Origin: UKL13-2 sp040006575 | GTDB lineage: Bacteria; Pseudomonadota; Gammaproteobacteria; Burkholderiales; Usitatibacteraceae | Direction: 5' to 3' | Length of the DNA stretch: 37,951 bases | NCBI GenBank assembly: GCA_040006575.1 | Contig: JBDTWS010000015.1 | Location: forward strand, 1-37,951 | In this document: positions 5,934 through 15,412 of the stretch, in pieces | Numbering within the stretch: position 1 is the first letter of the stretch | Layout: each line of letters begins with the position of its first letter | Notes under the pieces: model-generated | Database searches by the model: none | What the model saw: the letters and a program-made list of their open reading frames with translations, nothing else | What the model was told of the DNA's origin: nothing | Translations under genes and position numbers: made by a program

Positions 5934-7391
5934 ATGAGCCCACCGTCCAAACCCTTGCGCATCCTCCTCTACGTCGCCGCTACGCTGGTGGGATTATTCG
6001 TGCTGGCCGCCATTGCGGTTGCCGTGCTCGTTGACGGCAATACGTTGAAACCGCGCGTGGAACAGGCCGCCTCCGACGCATTTCGCATGCAGGTCATGAT
6101 CGACGGGCCGATGAAAGTTGGCATCTTCGGCGGTGCACACATCGACGCCGAGAACGTGCATATCCGCAATCGCGACACCGAACTCACGTTCCTTAAAGAG
6201 GTACAACTTAATTTTCACCTCCTGCCGCTGCTGCGTGGCGAGATTCGCTATGGCGCCATCATTACCAAGGGCGCGCGCATTTACATTGAGCGCGACAAGG
6301 ATGGCGTCTATAACTATTTCCGGCCGCCACCGCCCGGCGGCACCAAGCCTGTCGACTTGCCCAAGGTGACTTTCGCTGACATGACGTTTGTCTATGCCGA
6401 TAAAAAAACCGGCAGCGAAATTGAATCCTCCCCCTGTGAAGGGGTGTTGCACGACATGAAGCATCCCGGCGGTGCGCCGCTGTTGAAGCGCCTGTCGGTC
6501 AATGGCGATTTCAGTTGCAAGGAAATTCACAACAAGACGAAGTCCGCATCCGATCTCAAGTTCACGGTAGCCGCGACTGATGGCGTATTCGATTTCAAGC
6601 CGCTGACCATGCAGGCTTATGGCGGCCAAGGTACCGGCACGGTGCACATGGATCGTTCGGGTGAAGTGCCGACGCTGGAAGTGCAGTACAAGCTCGCTAA
6701 ATTTCATGTCGAACAATATTTCAAGCCGAAGAAATCGGGCCGTGCCGTCAGCGGACTGATGGATTTTTCGACCACGCTCACCATGCGCGGCCGCACACGG
6801 GACGACCTGCGTTCAAGCGCCACCGGCGAAATGACCTTGTCCGGGAACGGCCTCACGCTGCACGGTATGGACCTCGACAAGGAACTGCCCAAATTCGCTT
6901 CGAGCCAGGATTTCAACCTGGTCGACCTGGGCGCTTTGCTCATCGCCGGACCCGTGGGACTGGTGGCCACCAAGGGTTATGAATTCACCACGCTGGCGCA
7001 GCCGCCTTCGGGCACCACGCCGATCCGCACCGTGCTGTCCACGTGGAAAGTGGAAAAGGGCGTTGCCTATGCAAAAGATGTGGCGCTGTCCACGCCGGAA
7101 AACCGCCTGGCACTGAAGGGCGGTCTCGATTTTGTCCATAACGAATACCAGGATGTCGTGATTGCGCTGGTCGATGAACAGGGCTGTGAAAAAGTGCGGC
7201 AGAAAATCAGCGGGCCGTTCAACAAGCCGGTGCCTGACAAAACCAGCCTCCTGATTCCCGTCGGCCCGATCCTGAAATTGATCGACAAGGCGCGCACGTT
7301 GGTCAACCAGAAAACGACTTGCGAACCCTTCTACACCGGTTCATTACCGGCGCCAAAAGCTGCGGAAAAAGTGGCCGGCGCGATCCACTAG
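5934..7391 (+). CDS. AsmA family protein
   Basis: A 485-aa protein with one N-terminal membrane helix (about residues 8-33). A long beta-rich periplasmic part follows, of the AsmA/TamB type: VHIRNRD, FLKEVQLNFHLLPLLRGEIRYGAIITKGARIYIERDKDGVYNYF. AsmA-like proteins are inner-membrane-anchored and act in outer-membrane or lipid homeostasis. The C-terminal part includes the family-typical segment in which boundary terms recur (LDFVHNEYQDVVIALVDEQG). Cys pairs (CEGV, GDFSCKE, EQGCEK, TTCEPF) might form disulfides. No strong ribosome site precedes ATG 5934. It stands alone, convergent with kdpE, ending 12 bases before that gene. Confidence 0.8.
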   Translation: MSPPSKPLRILLYVAATLVGLFVLAAIAVAVLVDGNTLKPRVEQAASDAFRMQVMIDGPMKVGIFGGAHIDAENVHIRNRDTELTFLKEVQLNFHLLPLLRGEIRYGAIITKGARIYIERDKDGVYNYFRPPPPGGTKPVDLPKVTFADMTFVYADKKTGSEIESSPCEGVLHDMKHPGGAPLLKRLSVNGDFSCKEIHNKTKSASDLKFTVAATDGVFDFKPLTMQAYGGQGTGTVHMDRSGEVPTLEVQYKLAKFHVEQYFKPKKSGRAVSGLMDFSTTLTMRGRTRDDLRSSATGEMTLSGNGLTLHGMDLDKELPKFASSQDFNLVDLGALLIAGPVGLVATKGYEFTTLAQPPSGTTPIRTVLSTWKVEKGVAYAKDVALSTPENRLALKGGLDFVHNEYQDVVIALVDEQGCEKVRQKISGPFNKPVPDKTSLLIPVGPILKLIDKARTLVNQKTTCEPFYTGSLPAPKAAEKVAGAIH

Positions 7392-7403
7392 CACTTGCCA
7401 ATC

Positions 7404-8093
7404 TCAAGCCAGCAAGAGCCGATAGCCGACCCCGGTTTCGGTTAACAGAAACACCGGCCGGGCAGGATCGCACTCCAGTTTCTGCCGCAGGTGCTGCATG
7501 AAAATACGCGGATAGTGGGTGTGCTCGATGTGCGAAGGGCCCCACACGTCTCGCAATATCTGCCGGTGTGTAACCACCTTCCCCGCATTGGCGCACATGT
7601 GCGCGAGCAGGCGATATTCGATCGGCGTGAGATGCACGTCGGCGCCCGCACGGCGCACCACGCGTTTTGCCAGGTCGATTTCCACTTCGCCGAAGCGCAG
7701 TGTACTTTCGCCGGCATCGCTCCCGCGCGCCGAACGGCGGAATGCGGCGCGCACCCGCGCCAGCAATTCGCCGACGCCGAACGGCTTGGTGAGATAGTCG
7801 TCCGCGCCCATGTCGAGCGCGGCGATCTTGTCGCTCTCCGCCGAGCGCGCCGACAGCACAATGACCGGCACATCGCTCCAGCCGCGCAGGTCGCGAATCA
7901 ATTCCAGTCCATCGCGGTCCGGCAGCCCCAGGTCAACGATCACCAGGTCGGGCTTGCGCGTGCCGGCCTCGGTCAATCCTTTCGCAGCCGTATCGGCTTC
8001 AAACACCGCGCAGTGTTCCTCCTCGAGGGCGGCGCGCACGAAGCGCCGGATGTGCGGCTCGTCTTCCACCAGCACCACCTGACGGGGACTCAT
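7404..8093 (-). CDS. kdpE: KdpE response regulator
   Basis: A 229-aa OmpR/PhoB-type regulator and the output of the KdpD sensor. The receiver domain (about residues 5-118) has the acidic pair E10-D11, phospho-acceptor D54, S81 in VLSAR, and K103 in LTKPF. The winged-helix domain (about 130-227) shows LTPIEYRLLAHM and the wing TETGVGYRLLL. It is the last gene of the kdp operon; its ATG overlaps the kdpD stop (ATGA). It would activate the promoter in front of the kdp genes, where a T-rich box resembling the E. coli KdpE site is found. Confidence 0.95.
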   Translation of the reverse strand: MSPRQVVLVEDEPHIRRFVRAALEEEHCAVFEADTAAKGLTEAGTRKPDLVIVDLGLPDRDGLELIRDLRGWSDVPVIVLSARSAESDKIAALDMGADDYLTKPFGVGELLARVRAAFRRSARGSDAGESTLRFGEVEIDLAKRVVRRAGADVHLTPIEYRLLAHMCANAGKVVTHRQILRDVWGPSHIEHTHYPRIFMQHLRQKLECDPARPVFLLTETGVGYRLLLA

Positions 8094-10819
8094 GCAAGTT
8101 CTCCCGCATGGGCATCGATCACCGGCGCGGCCTGCAGCGGCAGGCTCAACACAAAACGAGCGCCATGCGGATGCAGGTTTTCCGCCCGCATGCTGCCGCC
8201 GTGCGCCTCGGCGACCGCGCGGCAGATGGCCAGCCCCAATCCCACACCGGGCACCACCGATTCGGCGCTGGCGCGCGTGAATTTATCGAACAGCCGTACG
8301 GCAAAGGCCGGCGGAAATCCCGGGCCGTCATCCGCGACGGACAGCTCCAGTGAATCCTTCACCGCCGTGGCGGCGATAGTGATATTCGAATGGACGGGAG
8401 AATACTTGGCCGCGTTCTCCAGCAGGTTGCACAGCAAACGCTCGACCAGCACGGCATCGATACGCACCAGCGGCAGGTCACCAGGCAGGTTGGTTTTCAC
8501 CGTGTGATTCTGCAATGCCGCGCCACTGGCGCGCAAGGCGCTGCCGACCACTTCCTCGATCGGCTGCCATTCCGCATTGAGTTTGACGTCGCCCGCTTCC
8601 AGCCGCGCCATGTCGAGCAGATTGTCGACCAATTGCGAAAGGCGTTTTGTTTCGCCGAGGATCGATTCGGCCCACTCGTGTTGCATCGCCTGCAGGTGCG
8701 GCTCGGAACGCGTCAGCGCTTCGGCCATGCCGATCAACGCGGTGAGCGGCGTACGCAGGTCGTGGGAAAGTGCTGCCAGCACGCTGTTGCGCAGCCGCTC
8801 CGATTCCATTTTCAGAATCGCTTCACGCGCCACTTCAACGTAATGCACCCGTTCCAGCGCAATGGCAATGAGTGAGGCAAACGTTTCGAGCTGACGGCGC
8901 TGCTCCGGCACGCGCAGCCAACGCGGATTTTCCGTTTCCACCGCCAGTACGCCGCGCGTGCGCATCGGCGCAATCAGCGGCAGATAGAGAATATTGCTGC
9001 CTGCCAGGGTGTCGGTACCGAGGCCGGCGGGCTGCGCACGATCGAATACCCACTGCACCGTGGCTTCGTCGAGCCGCGCCGGCTTGCCTGCGCTGCCAGC
9101 CACCGGAAACGCCAGCCGCTCATCCATGCCCAGCAAAATCACGGCGACCTTGGCGCGGAATGTCTCTTCAATATGGGCGTCACTGATCTCCACCACTTGC
9201 TCATGTGTCAATGCGCCGGACAATTCACGCGCCATTTCAAACAGCGCACGAGCACGCGTTTCGCGATGGCCGGCCACCCGCGCCTGGTAGCGAAGACCTG
9301 CGGTCAATTGCGCCGTGATCAACGCAACCGCCATCATGATGCCGAAAGTCAGCAGGTATTGCAGGTCCGACACTTCAAAGGAAAATCGCGGCGGCACAAA
9401 GAAGAAATCGAACGACGCGACCGCCAGCACCGCCGAGAACATCGCCGGCCCGCGGCCGAATCGCGCCGAAACCAGCACGACATTGAGCAGGAACAACATC
9501 ACGATATTGGCCAGGTCGAAATACGGCAGCAGCGCGGTCGCCAGCAGCGTGGTGGCGACGCAGCCCGCCAGTGCGGCGAGATAGCGCAATGTACGGGGCT
9601 TGCCGCTTCCGTTTGCCTGCGGGTCTTCTACCGACACCTGCGCATGACGTGCACGCACCGGTTTTTCGCCGCGGGCAATCTGCATCACATCGAGTTCCGG
9701 CGCGGTGCGCAATACGCGGTCCGCCAACGTCGTCTGCCAGGGCCAGCTCACGGCAGAACGCACCTCGCGGCCCAGCACGACCTTGTTGAGATTATTTTCC
9801 CGCGCGTAATTCACCAGCGCTGCATCGATGTTTTCGCCCGCAATGGTGGCCGTGCGCGCGCCCAGGTCCTGTGCCAGCTTCAGCACTCCCAGGATACGCG
9901 TGCGTTCGTGCTCGGGCAGGCGCTGCAGGCGCGGCGTTTCCACATACACCGCATGCCAGGGCGCCGCCAGGCTCTCGGCCAGCCGCGCGGTCGCACGCAA
10001 TACGCGTTCGCCGCCTTCGCGCGGACTCACGCAGGCCAGCAGCGCATCGCGCGTCGCCCATACCCTTTCGATGGCTTTCGCTTCGCGATAATCGCGAACA
10101 TCGGCGTCGACGTGATCAGCAGTCCGGCGCAGCGCCAGCTCGCGCAAGGCGATCAGGTTGCCCTTGCGAAAAAAATTCCGGCTGGCGCGTTCCGCCTGCT
10201 CCGGCAAATACACCTTGCCGTCGGCGAGACGCTTCAGCAATTCCTCCGGCGGCAAATCCCCCAGCGAAATCGCATCGGCCTGGTCGAATACGCGATCGGG
10301 AATGGTTTCCCGCACGCGCACGCCGGTGATGCCGCCGACCACATCGTTGAGACTTTCAAGATGCTGGATATTCAGTGTGGTGTGAACGTCCACACCGGCC
10401 TGCAACAACTCTTCCACATCCTGCCAGCGCTTGGCATGGCGCGAGCCGGGCACATTGCTGTGCGCCAGTTCATCGACCAGCAGCAGCGCGGGATGACGCT
10501 TCAGCGCGCCATCGAGATCAAATTCCTTTGCCTTTACATTGGTCCTGCCTGCGCCCGCCCCGACATCGGTGAGCGGCAGCGATTCGATTCCCTCCACCAG
10601 CGCGGCAGTTTCCTTGCGGCCATGCGTCTCGACAATACCGATGACGACATCCATGCCTTCGCGTTTCGCTGCGCGCGCGGAGGCGAGCATCGCGTAGGTC
10701 TTGCCCACGCCCGCATTGGCGCCGACAAAAACCTTGAGGCGGCCACGCCGCTGGCGATTTTCGTCTGCCTTGATTTCGGCGAGCAGCCGGTCGGGATCCG
10801 GCCTGACCTGTTCGTTCAC
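8090..10819 (-). CDS. kdpD: KdpD osmosensitive K+ sensor histidine kinase
   Basis: A 909-aa sensor. GTG 10819 is chosen because it overlaps the kdpC stop (GTGA) and gives the normal family length; the open frame extends 26 codons further. Domains in order: N-terminal KdpD domain with Walker A GANAGVGKT (residues 33-41) and LLLVDELAHSN; a Usp-like domain; four close membrane helices (DUF4118); a GAF-like domain; HisKA with H686 in ALSHDLRTPLT; and an ATPase domain with NLLENAAKY, ADDGPGFPP and GVGLGLAICR. E. coli KdpD uses H673, so the arrangement is collinear. It senses low K+ and controls phosphorylation of KdpE. All catalytic motifs are intact. Confidence 0.96.
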   Translation of the reverse strand: MNEQVRPDPDRLLAEIKADENRQRRGRLKVFVGANAGVGKTYAMLASARAAKREGMDVVIGIVETHGRKETAALVEGIESLPLTDVGAGAGRTNVKAKEFDLDGALKRHPALLLVDELAHSNVPGSRHAKRWQDVEELLQAGVDVHTTLNIQHLESLNDVVGGITGVRVRETIPDRVFDQADAISLGDLPPEELLKRLADGKVYLPEQAERASRNFFRKGNLIALRELALRRTADHVDADVRDYREAKAIERVWATRDALLACVSPREGGERVLRATARLAESLAAPWHAVYVETPRLQRLPEHERTRILGVLKLAQDLGARTATIAGENIDAALVNYARENNLNKVVLGREVRSAVSWPWQTTLADRVLRTAPELDVMQIARGEKPVRARHAQVSVEDPQANGSGKPRTLRYLAALAGCVATTLLATALLPYFDLANIVMLFLLNVVLVSARFGRGPAMFSAVLAVASFDFFFVPPRFSFEVSDLQYLLTFGIMMAVALITAQLTAGLRYQARVAGHRETRARALFEMARELSGALTHEQVVEISDAHIEETFRAKVAVILLGMDERLAFPVAGSAGKPARLDEATVQWVFDRAQPAGLGTDTLAGSNILYLPLIAPMRTRGVLAVETENPRWLRVPEQRRQLETFASLIAIALERVHYVEVAREAILKMESERLRNSVLAALSHDLRTPLTALIGMAEALTRSEPHLQAMQHEWAESILGETKRLSQLVDNLLDMARLEAGDVKLNAEWQPIEEVVGSALRASGAALQNHTVKTNLPGDLPLVRIDAVLVERLLCNLLENAAKYSPVHSNITIAATAVKDSLELSVADDGPGFPPAFAVRLFDKFTRASAESVVPGVGLGLAICRAVAEAHGGSMRAENLHPHGARFVLSLPLQAAPVIDAHAGELA

Positions 10820-11409
10820 GATGGCGTTTTCACGGCGTCCAGGGAGAGATTCAGTTTTAGCACGTTTACGCGCGCGTCCCCGAACAGGCCCAGCCATTTG
10901 CCTTCGGTGTGGGCCGTGATGAGATCACGCACTTTCGACTCCGTCAGCCCACGCGCTTTGGCTACACGCGCCGCCTGGAATTCCGCCGATGCCACACTGA
11001 TGTGGGGATCGAGCCCGCTGCCGGACGCCGTGACGAGGTCCACGGGCACAGCGCGATCATTTTTCAAACCGGCTTCCTGGTCTGCTTTCGCAAGCGCATC
11101 GATACGCGCCTTCGCGCTATCGGCCAGCGCGGGATTCAACGGCCCGACGTTAGAGCCGCCGGAAGCCGCCGCGTTATAGGCGTAGGTGCCGGTCGCAGAC
11201 AAACGCCCCCAGAAATATTTCGCCTCGGTAAATTGCTGGCCGATCAATGCCGAGCCCACCACCTTACCGTTGTGCTCGATAAGACTACCGCGTGCTTCAC
11301 TCGAAAAAAGAAGTTGCGCAATACCGGTGGTGAGCAGCGGATACATCAGGCCGGTGATGACGGTGAACAACAACAGCATCAGCACGGCCGGTTTTAATTG
11401 CTTGGACAT
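10816..11409 (-). CDS. kdpC: KdpC subunit of the K+-transporting ATPase
   Basis: A 197-aa single-span protein. An N-terminal membrane helix (AVLMLLLFTVITGLMYPLLT) is followed by a periplasmic domain with family motifs RLSATGTYAYNAAASGGSN, LDPHIS and the C-terminal LGLFGDARVNVLKLNL. KdpC stabilises the KdpFABC complex and assists K+ binding. ATG 11409 is preferred over ATG 11415, because it puts the AGGA ribosome site at a normal distance (about 7 bases). It starts 22 bases after kdpB, and its stop overlaps kdpD. Confidence 0.94.
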   Translation of the reverse strand: MSKQLKPAVLMLLLFTVITGLMYPLLTTGIAQLLFSSEARGSLIEHNGKVVGSALIGQQFTEAKYFWGRLSATGTYAYNAAASGGSNVGPLNPALADSAKARIDALAKADQEAGLKNDRAVPVDLVTASGSGLDPHISVASAEFQAARVAKARGLTESKVRDLITAHTEGKWLGLFGDARVNVLKLNLSLDAVKTPS

Positions 11410-11431
11410 GTTCATTTCCTTTTCTATAGCC

Positions 11432-13498
11432 TTAGGCCCAATGGGCTGCGACCAGCACCAGGTCAATCAATTTGATGCCGATAAAGGGCACGATGATGCC
11501 GCCGAGCCCGTACACGAGAAGATTGCGGCGCAACAACAATGCGGCCCCCATGGCGCGATACTTCACCCCCTTCAGCGCAAGCGGAATCAGCGCGATGATG
11601 ATGAGCGCGTTGAAAATCACCGCCGACAGAATCGCTGAATTCGGCGTCGCGAGACCCATCACGTTCAATGCGCCCAGTTGCGGATAAGTTGCCGCGAACG
11701 CCGCCGGGATGATGGCGAAATACTTGGCGATATCGTTGGCGATTGAAAACGTCGTCAGCGCACCGCGCGTCATCAGCATCTGCTTGCCGGTCTCCACCAC
11801 TTCAATAAGTTTGGTGGGATTGGAATCGAGGTCGACCATATTGCCGGCCTCTTTGGCGGCCTGTGTCCCGCTATTCATGGCCACCGCCACATCGGCCTGC
11901 GCCAATGCCGGCGCGTCGTTGGTGCCGTCGCCCGTCATGGCCACCAGCCGGCCCTGCGCCTGGTATTCGCGGATCAACGCCAACTTCATTTCCGGCGTGG
12001 CCTCGGCGAGAAAATCATCGACGCCCGCTTCGGCTGCGATGGCCGCAGCGGTTAACTTGTTGTCGCCCGTGATCATCACCGTCTTGATCCCCATGCGGCG
12101 CAATTCGGCGAAGCGCTCGCGGATTTCAGGCTTGACCACATCCTTCAGCTCGATCACACCCAGCACACGGCCATTCTCCGCGACCACCAGCGGCGTGGAG
12201 CCGCGGCGCGCGACATCATCCACCTTGCGTGCGACCTCATCCGGAAAACGCATTTCCGCATGCTCGACATGCAGCCGCAGTGCATCGGCCGCACCCTTGC
12301 GGACGATGCGCGAGCCCAGGTCCACGCCGCTCATGCGCGTCTGCGCGGTGAACGGTACGAAGATCGCATTCTGCTGTGCGCCTTCGCCGGCGGCGATGCC
12401 GTATTTCTGCTGCGCCAGCGCGACGATGCTTTTTCCCTCCGGGGTTTCATCGGCCAGTGAAGCGAGGTGCGCGGCTTCCGCCAGACCCTGCTCACTCACA
12501 CCGGGCGCCGCATAAAACGCGGACGCCTGCCGATTGCCGAAGGTGATGGTGCCGGTCTTGTCGAGCAGCAACACATCGACGTCGCCCGCCGCCTCCACCG
12601 CGCGACCAGAGGTCGCGATCACATTGGCCTGCATCATGCGGCTCATGCCTGCCACGCCGATGGCCGAGAGCAAGCCGCCGATGGTGGTGGGAATAAGGCA
12701 CACCAGCAACGCAATTAATACCGTCACCGTGACCACACTGCCGGCCTTGGCGGCGTCAACCGCGAACTGCGAGAACGGCAGCAGCGTCACCGTCGCCAGC
12801 AGGAACACGATCGTCAGCGCCACCAGCAAGATCGTCAGCGCGATTTCATTGGGTGTCTTGCCGCGCTTCGCACCTTCCACCATCGCGATCATGCGATCAA
12901 GGAACGTCTCACCGGGATTGACGGCGACTTCGACGATCAGCCAGTCCGACAACACCCGCGTACCGCCCGTCACGCTGGAGAAATCGCCACCGGCTTCGCG
13001 AATCACCGGCGCGGATTCACCGGTGATGGCGCTCTCGTCCACGGAAGCGGCGCCCTGCAGCACGATGCCGTCGGCGGGCACGGTGTCGCCCGCTTCGATC
13101 AGCACGACATTGCCCTTCTTCAATTCCTCCGAGGGCACGGTATAGAGCGCCGAACCGCGCACCGGCTGCGACATCCGTTTTGCCCACACAGCCTTGCGCA
13201 AGCCACGAAGTGAAGCCGCCTGCGCTTTGCTGCGGCCCTCGGCCAGGGCTTCCGCAAAGTTGGCGAAGAGGACGGTAAACCACAGCCACAACGAAATGGC
13301 CAGGATGAAACCGGCCGGCGCTTCACCGTGGCCATTGAGCGCGTGAAAGAACAGCGCCGTGGTAAAAATACTGCCGATGTAGACCACAAACATCACCGGA
13401 TTTTTCATCTGTGTCGCCGGCGCCAGTTTACGGAACGCGTCTGCAATGGCAGGCGTAAGCAGGGCGGGATCGAGCAGGGATAGTGTTTTGGTATTCAT
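11432..13498 (-). CDS. kdpB: KdpB P-type ATPase subunit
   Basis: A 688-aa catalytic ATPase subunit of the KdpFABC pump. Seen in order: actuator motif AITGESAPV, a membrane segment with VCLIPTTIGGLLSAIG, the phosphorylation motif LLLDKTGTITFGN, the nucleotide-binding domain, the hinge MTGDGTNDAPALAQADV, and AMNSGTQAAKEAGNMVDLDSNPTK. Two in-frame ATGs lie close together (13504 and 13498); the second has the better spacing from the GAGG after kdpA. Length and order match E. coli KdpB (682 aa). Confidence 0.97.
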   Translation of the reverse strand: MNTKTLSLLDPALLTPAIADAFRKLAPATQMKNPVMFVVYIGSIFTTALFFHALNGHGEAPAGFILAISLWLWFTVLFANFAEALAEGRSKAQAASLRGLRKAVWAKRMSQPVRGSALYTVPSEELKKGNVVLIEAGDTVPADGIVLQGAASVDESAITGESAPVIREAGGDFSSVTGGTRVLSDWLIVEVAVNPGETFLDRMIAMVEGAKRGKTPNEIALTILLVALTIVFLLATVTLLPFSQFAVDAAKAGSVVTVTVLIALLVCLIPTTIGGLLSAIGVAGMSRMMQANVIATSGRAVEAAGDVDVLLLDKTGTITFGNRQASAFYAAPGVSEQGLAEAAHLASLADETPEGKSIVALAQQKYGIAAGEGAQQNAIFVPFTAQTRMSGVDLGSRIVRKGAADALRLHVEHAEMRFPDEVARKVDDVARRGSTPLVVAENGRVLGVIELKDVVKPEIRERFAELRRMGIKTVMITGDNKLTAAAIAAEAGVDDFLAEATPEMKLALIREYQAQGRLVAMTGDGTNDAPALAQADVAVAMNSGTQAAKEAGNMVDLDSNPTKLIEVVETGKQMLMTRGALTTFSIANDIAKYFAIIPAAFAATYPQLGALNVMGLATPNSAILSAVIFNALIIIALIPLALKGVKYRAMGAALLLRRNLLVYGLGGIIVPFIGIKLIDLVLVAAHWA

Positions 13499-13508
13499 GT
13501 TCATGACC

Positions 13509-15323
13509 TCATTTGGTGGCGAGCATTTGCAGATGCTCGACGATCGGGCCCAGCGCCAACGCCGGCACATAAGTCAATGCGCCTACCAGCACCACCGTGC
13601 CGACCAGCAGCGTGACAAACAGGGGGCCATGCGTGGGCATGGTGCCGCTGGAGACGGGAATGCGTTTCTTGGCGGCCAGCGATCCAGCCAGCGCCAGCAC
13701 CGGCACGATGATCGCGAAGCGGCCGAACCACATCGTGATCGCCAGTGCGATGTTGTAGTACGGCGTGTTGGCCGAGATGCCGGCGAAGGCGCTGCCGTTG
13801 TTATTGGCCGCCGACGAAAACGCATAAAGTATTTCCGAAAATCCATGCGTGCCCGGGTTGAGAATGCCGGCGCGGCCATCGGCCGCCAGCACGGAGATCG
13901 CGGTGCCGGCCAGCACCAGCAGTGGCGTCACCAGGATGGCCAGCGACACCATCTTGATTTCATAGCTTTCGATTTTCTTGCCCAGGTATTCGGGTGTGCG
14001 GCCGATCATGAGACCGGCGAGGAACACCGCCATCACCGCGAACACCAGCATGCCATACAGCCCCGAGCCGACGCCGCCAAACACCACCTCACCCAACTGC
14101 ATCAGCATGAGCGTGACGAAACCACCGATGGGGGTGAGCGAATCGTGCATGGTGTTGACTGCGCCGCAGGAGGCGGCCGTGGTGATAGTGGCAAACAGCG
14201 CAGACGCCGCCACACCGAAACGCATTTCCTTGCCTTCCAGATTGCCTGCCGAGACATCCGCGCCGGCTTTCGCCAGCAGCGGGCTGGCCGTTTGTTCCGC
14301 CGACATGGTGATCGCCGCGAACGCAACGAAGATCACTGTCATCGCAGCCAACACCGCCCAACCCTGGCGCGCATCACCGGCCACACGACCGAAGGCATAG
14401 CAGAGTCCGGCCGGGATCAGGAAGATGGCAATCATCTGCAGGAAATTCGTAAGCGGTGTGGGATTCTCAAACGGGTGCGCGGAATTCGCGTTGAAAAATC
14501 CGCCACCGTTGGTGCCCAGCATCTTGATCGCTTCCTGCGAGGCGACCGGACCCATGGCGATCACTTGCGTTTTGGTTTCGGCCGGTTCGGTCAGTGCATT
14601 GCCTTTTTCGTCCTTCAGCACTTCGCCATCAGGACCGTTTTTGGGCACATCGTATTTATTCACTTCCAGCGTGGTCGCCTCCACATAAGGCGACAGATTC
14701 TGGATCACGCCCTGGCTGACCAGCACCAGCGCGAACACCAGCGACAGCGGCAGCAACAGGTACAGCGTGATGCGATACAGGTCCGTCCAGAAATTACCGA
14801 TGGTCGCCGTCGAGTGGCGCGCAAAACCGCGAATCAGCGCAAACGCCACCGCGATGCCGGTGGCGGCCGATGCAAAATTATGCACGGCCAGCGCTGCCAT
14901 CTGCGTGAAATAGCTCATGGTCGATTCGCCACCGTAGCCCTGCCAGTTGGTGTTGGTGACAAAGCTCACCGCCGTGTTGAACGCGGAATCGGCGGACACA
15001 TTGCCCATGTGCTGCGGATTGAATGGCAGCCACACCTGCAGCCGCTGCAGCGCATACGTGACCAGCACACCGGCGACGCTGAACATCAGCACCGCGCGTG
15101 CATAGTCGAGCCAGTTCATTTCCTCATCGGCGTTCGAGCCGATCAGGCGCAGCACCGCGTTCTCCATTTTCTTGCCGGCATGCACGATGCGCCCCGAGCC
15201 ATCCAGCAATCCGGCCAGCCATAAGCCCACCGGCTTCGCCAGCGCGATGACGATGGCCAAGAACGCGGCCAGCAACAGCCAATACGCCGGCGGCATCATG
15301 AAAAAACCTCCGGACGGGATCAT
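13509..15323 (-). CDS. kdpA: KdpA K+-translocating channel subunit
   Basis: A 604-aa polytopic subunit that binds and carries K+. Selectivity-filter-like GTNGGGFFNANSAHPFENPTP and related TNTNWQGYGGE and TAASCGAVNTMHDSLTPIGG segments are present, with about ten hydrophobic helices. The 5' end is unusual. ATG 15323 overlaps the kdpF stop (ATGA), while ATG 15299 has an identical GGAGG site at the same 7-base distance, through a 24-bp tandem duplication (15291-15338). The upstream start adds MIPSGGFF to the ordinary MMPPAYWLLL beginning. E. coli KdpA starts directly at its first helix, so 15299 may be the ancestral start. Confidence 0.96.
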   Translation of the reverse strand: MIPSGGFFMMPPAYWLLLAAFLAIVIALAKPVGLWLAGLLDGSGRIVHAGKKMENAVLRLIGSNADEEMNWLDYARAVLMFSVAGVLVTYALQRLQVWLPFNPQHMGNVSADSAFNTAVSFVTNTNWQGYGGESTMSYFTQMAALAVHNFASAATGIAVAFALIRGFARHSTATIGNFWTDLYRITLYLLLPLSLVFALVLVSQGVIQNLSPYVEATTLEVNKYDVPKNGPDGEVLKDEKGNALTEPAETKTQVIAMGPVASQEAIKMLGTNGGGFFNANSAHPFENPTPLTNFLQMIAIFLIPAGLCYAFGRVAGDARQGWAVLAAMTVIFVAFAAITMSAEQTASPLLAKAGADVSAGNLEGKEMRFGVAASALFATITTAASCGAVNTMHDSLTPIGGFVTLMLMQLGEVVFGGVGSGLYGMLVFAVMAVFLAGLMIGRTPEYLGKKIESYEIKMVSLAILVTPLLVLAGTAISVLAADGRAGILNPGTHGFSEILYAFSSAANNNGSAFAGISANTPYYNIALAITMWFGRFAIIVPVLALAGSLAAKKRIPVSSGTMPTHGPLFVTLLVGTVVLVGALTYVPALALGPIVEHLQMLATK

Positions 15324-15338
15324 GAAAAATCCTCCGGA
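15291..15338 (-). repeat. 24-bp tandem duplication carrying the kdpA ribosome site and start
   Basis: Two adjacent 24-base units, 15315-15338 and 15291-15314. On the minus strand each reads TCCGGAGG, six T/A bases, then CATGAT and CCG or GCCG, differing at two positions. Each holds a full GGAGG Shine-Dalgarno 7 bases before an ATG in the kdpA frame. Confidence 0.9.
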
Positions 15339-15412
15339 TTGAGCAGCGCCACCAGCAAATAAATGAGCAGCGCAATCGCCACCAGTCCACCGGCCACCAG
15401 GATGCCGTTCAT
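15320..15412 (-). CDS. kdpF: KdpF small membrane subunit (30 aa)
   Basis: A 30-residue, nearly all-hydrophobic peptide: MNGILVAGGLVAIALLIYLL, then VALLNPEDFS. This is the size and pattern of KdpF, a single helix that stabilises the KdpABC complex; the L-x-N-P-E-x-F ending is typical. An AAGGA site in the upstream gene gives normal spacing. The start overlaps the stop of the upstream 30-aa ORF (ATGA), and the stop overlaps the kdpA ATG. Confidence 0.9.
   Translation of the reverse strand: MNGILVAGGLVAIALLIYLLVALLNPEDFS

Noticed and set aside
9173..11179. Long 668-aa open frame on the plus strand across kdpD/kdpC
   Set aside because: It is antisense to intact, well-recognised kdp genes and has the Arg/His/Gln-rich composition of a GC-rich shadow frame.
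13446..15224. 592-aa open frame on the plus strand across kdpA
   Set aside because: Low-complexity Arg/His/Gln composition with no domain; shadow of kdpA.
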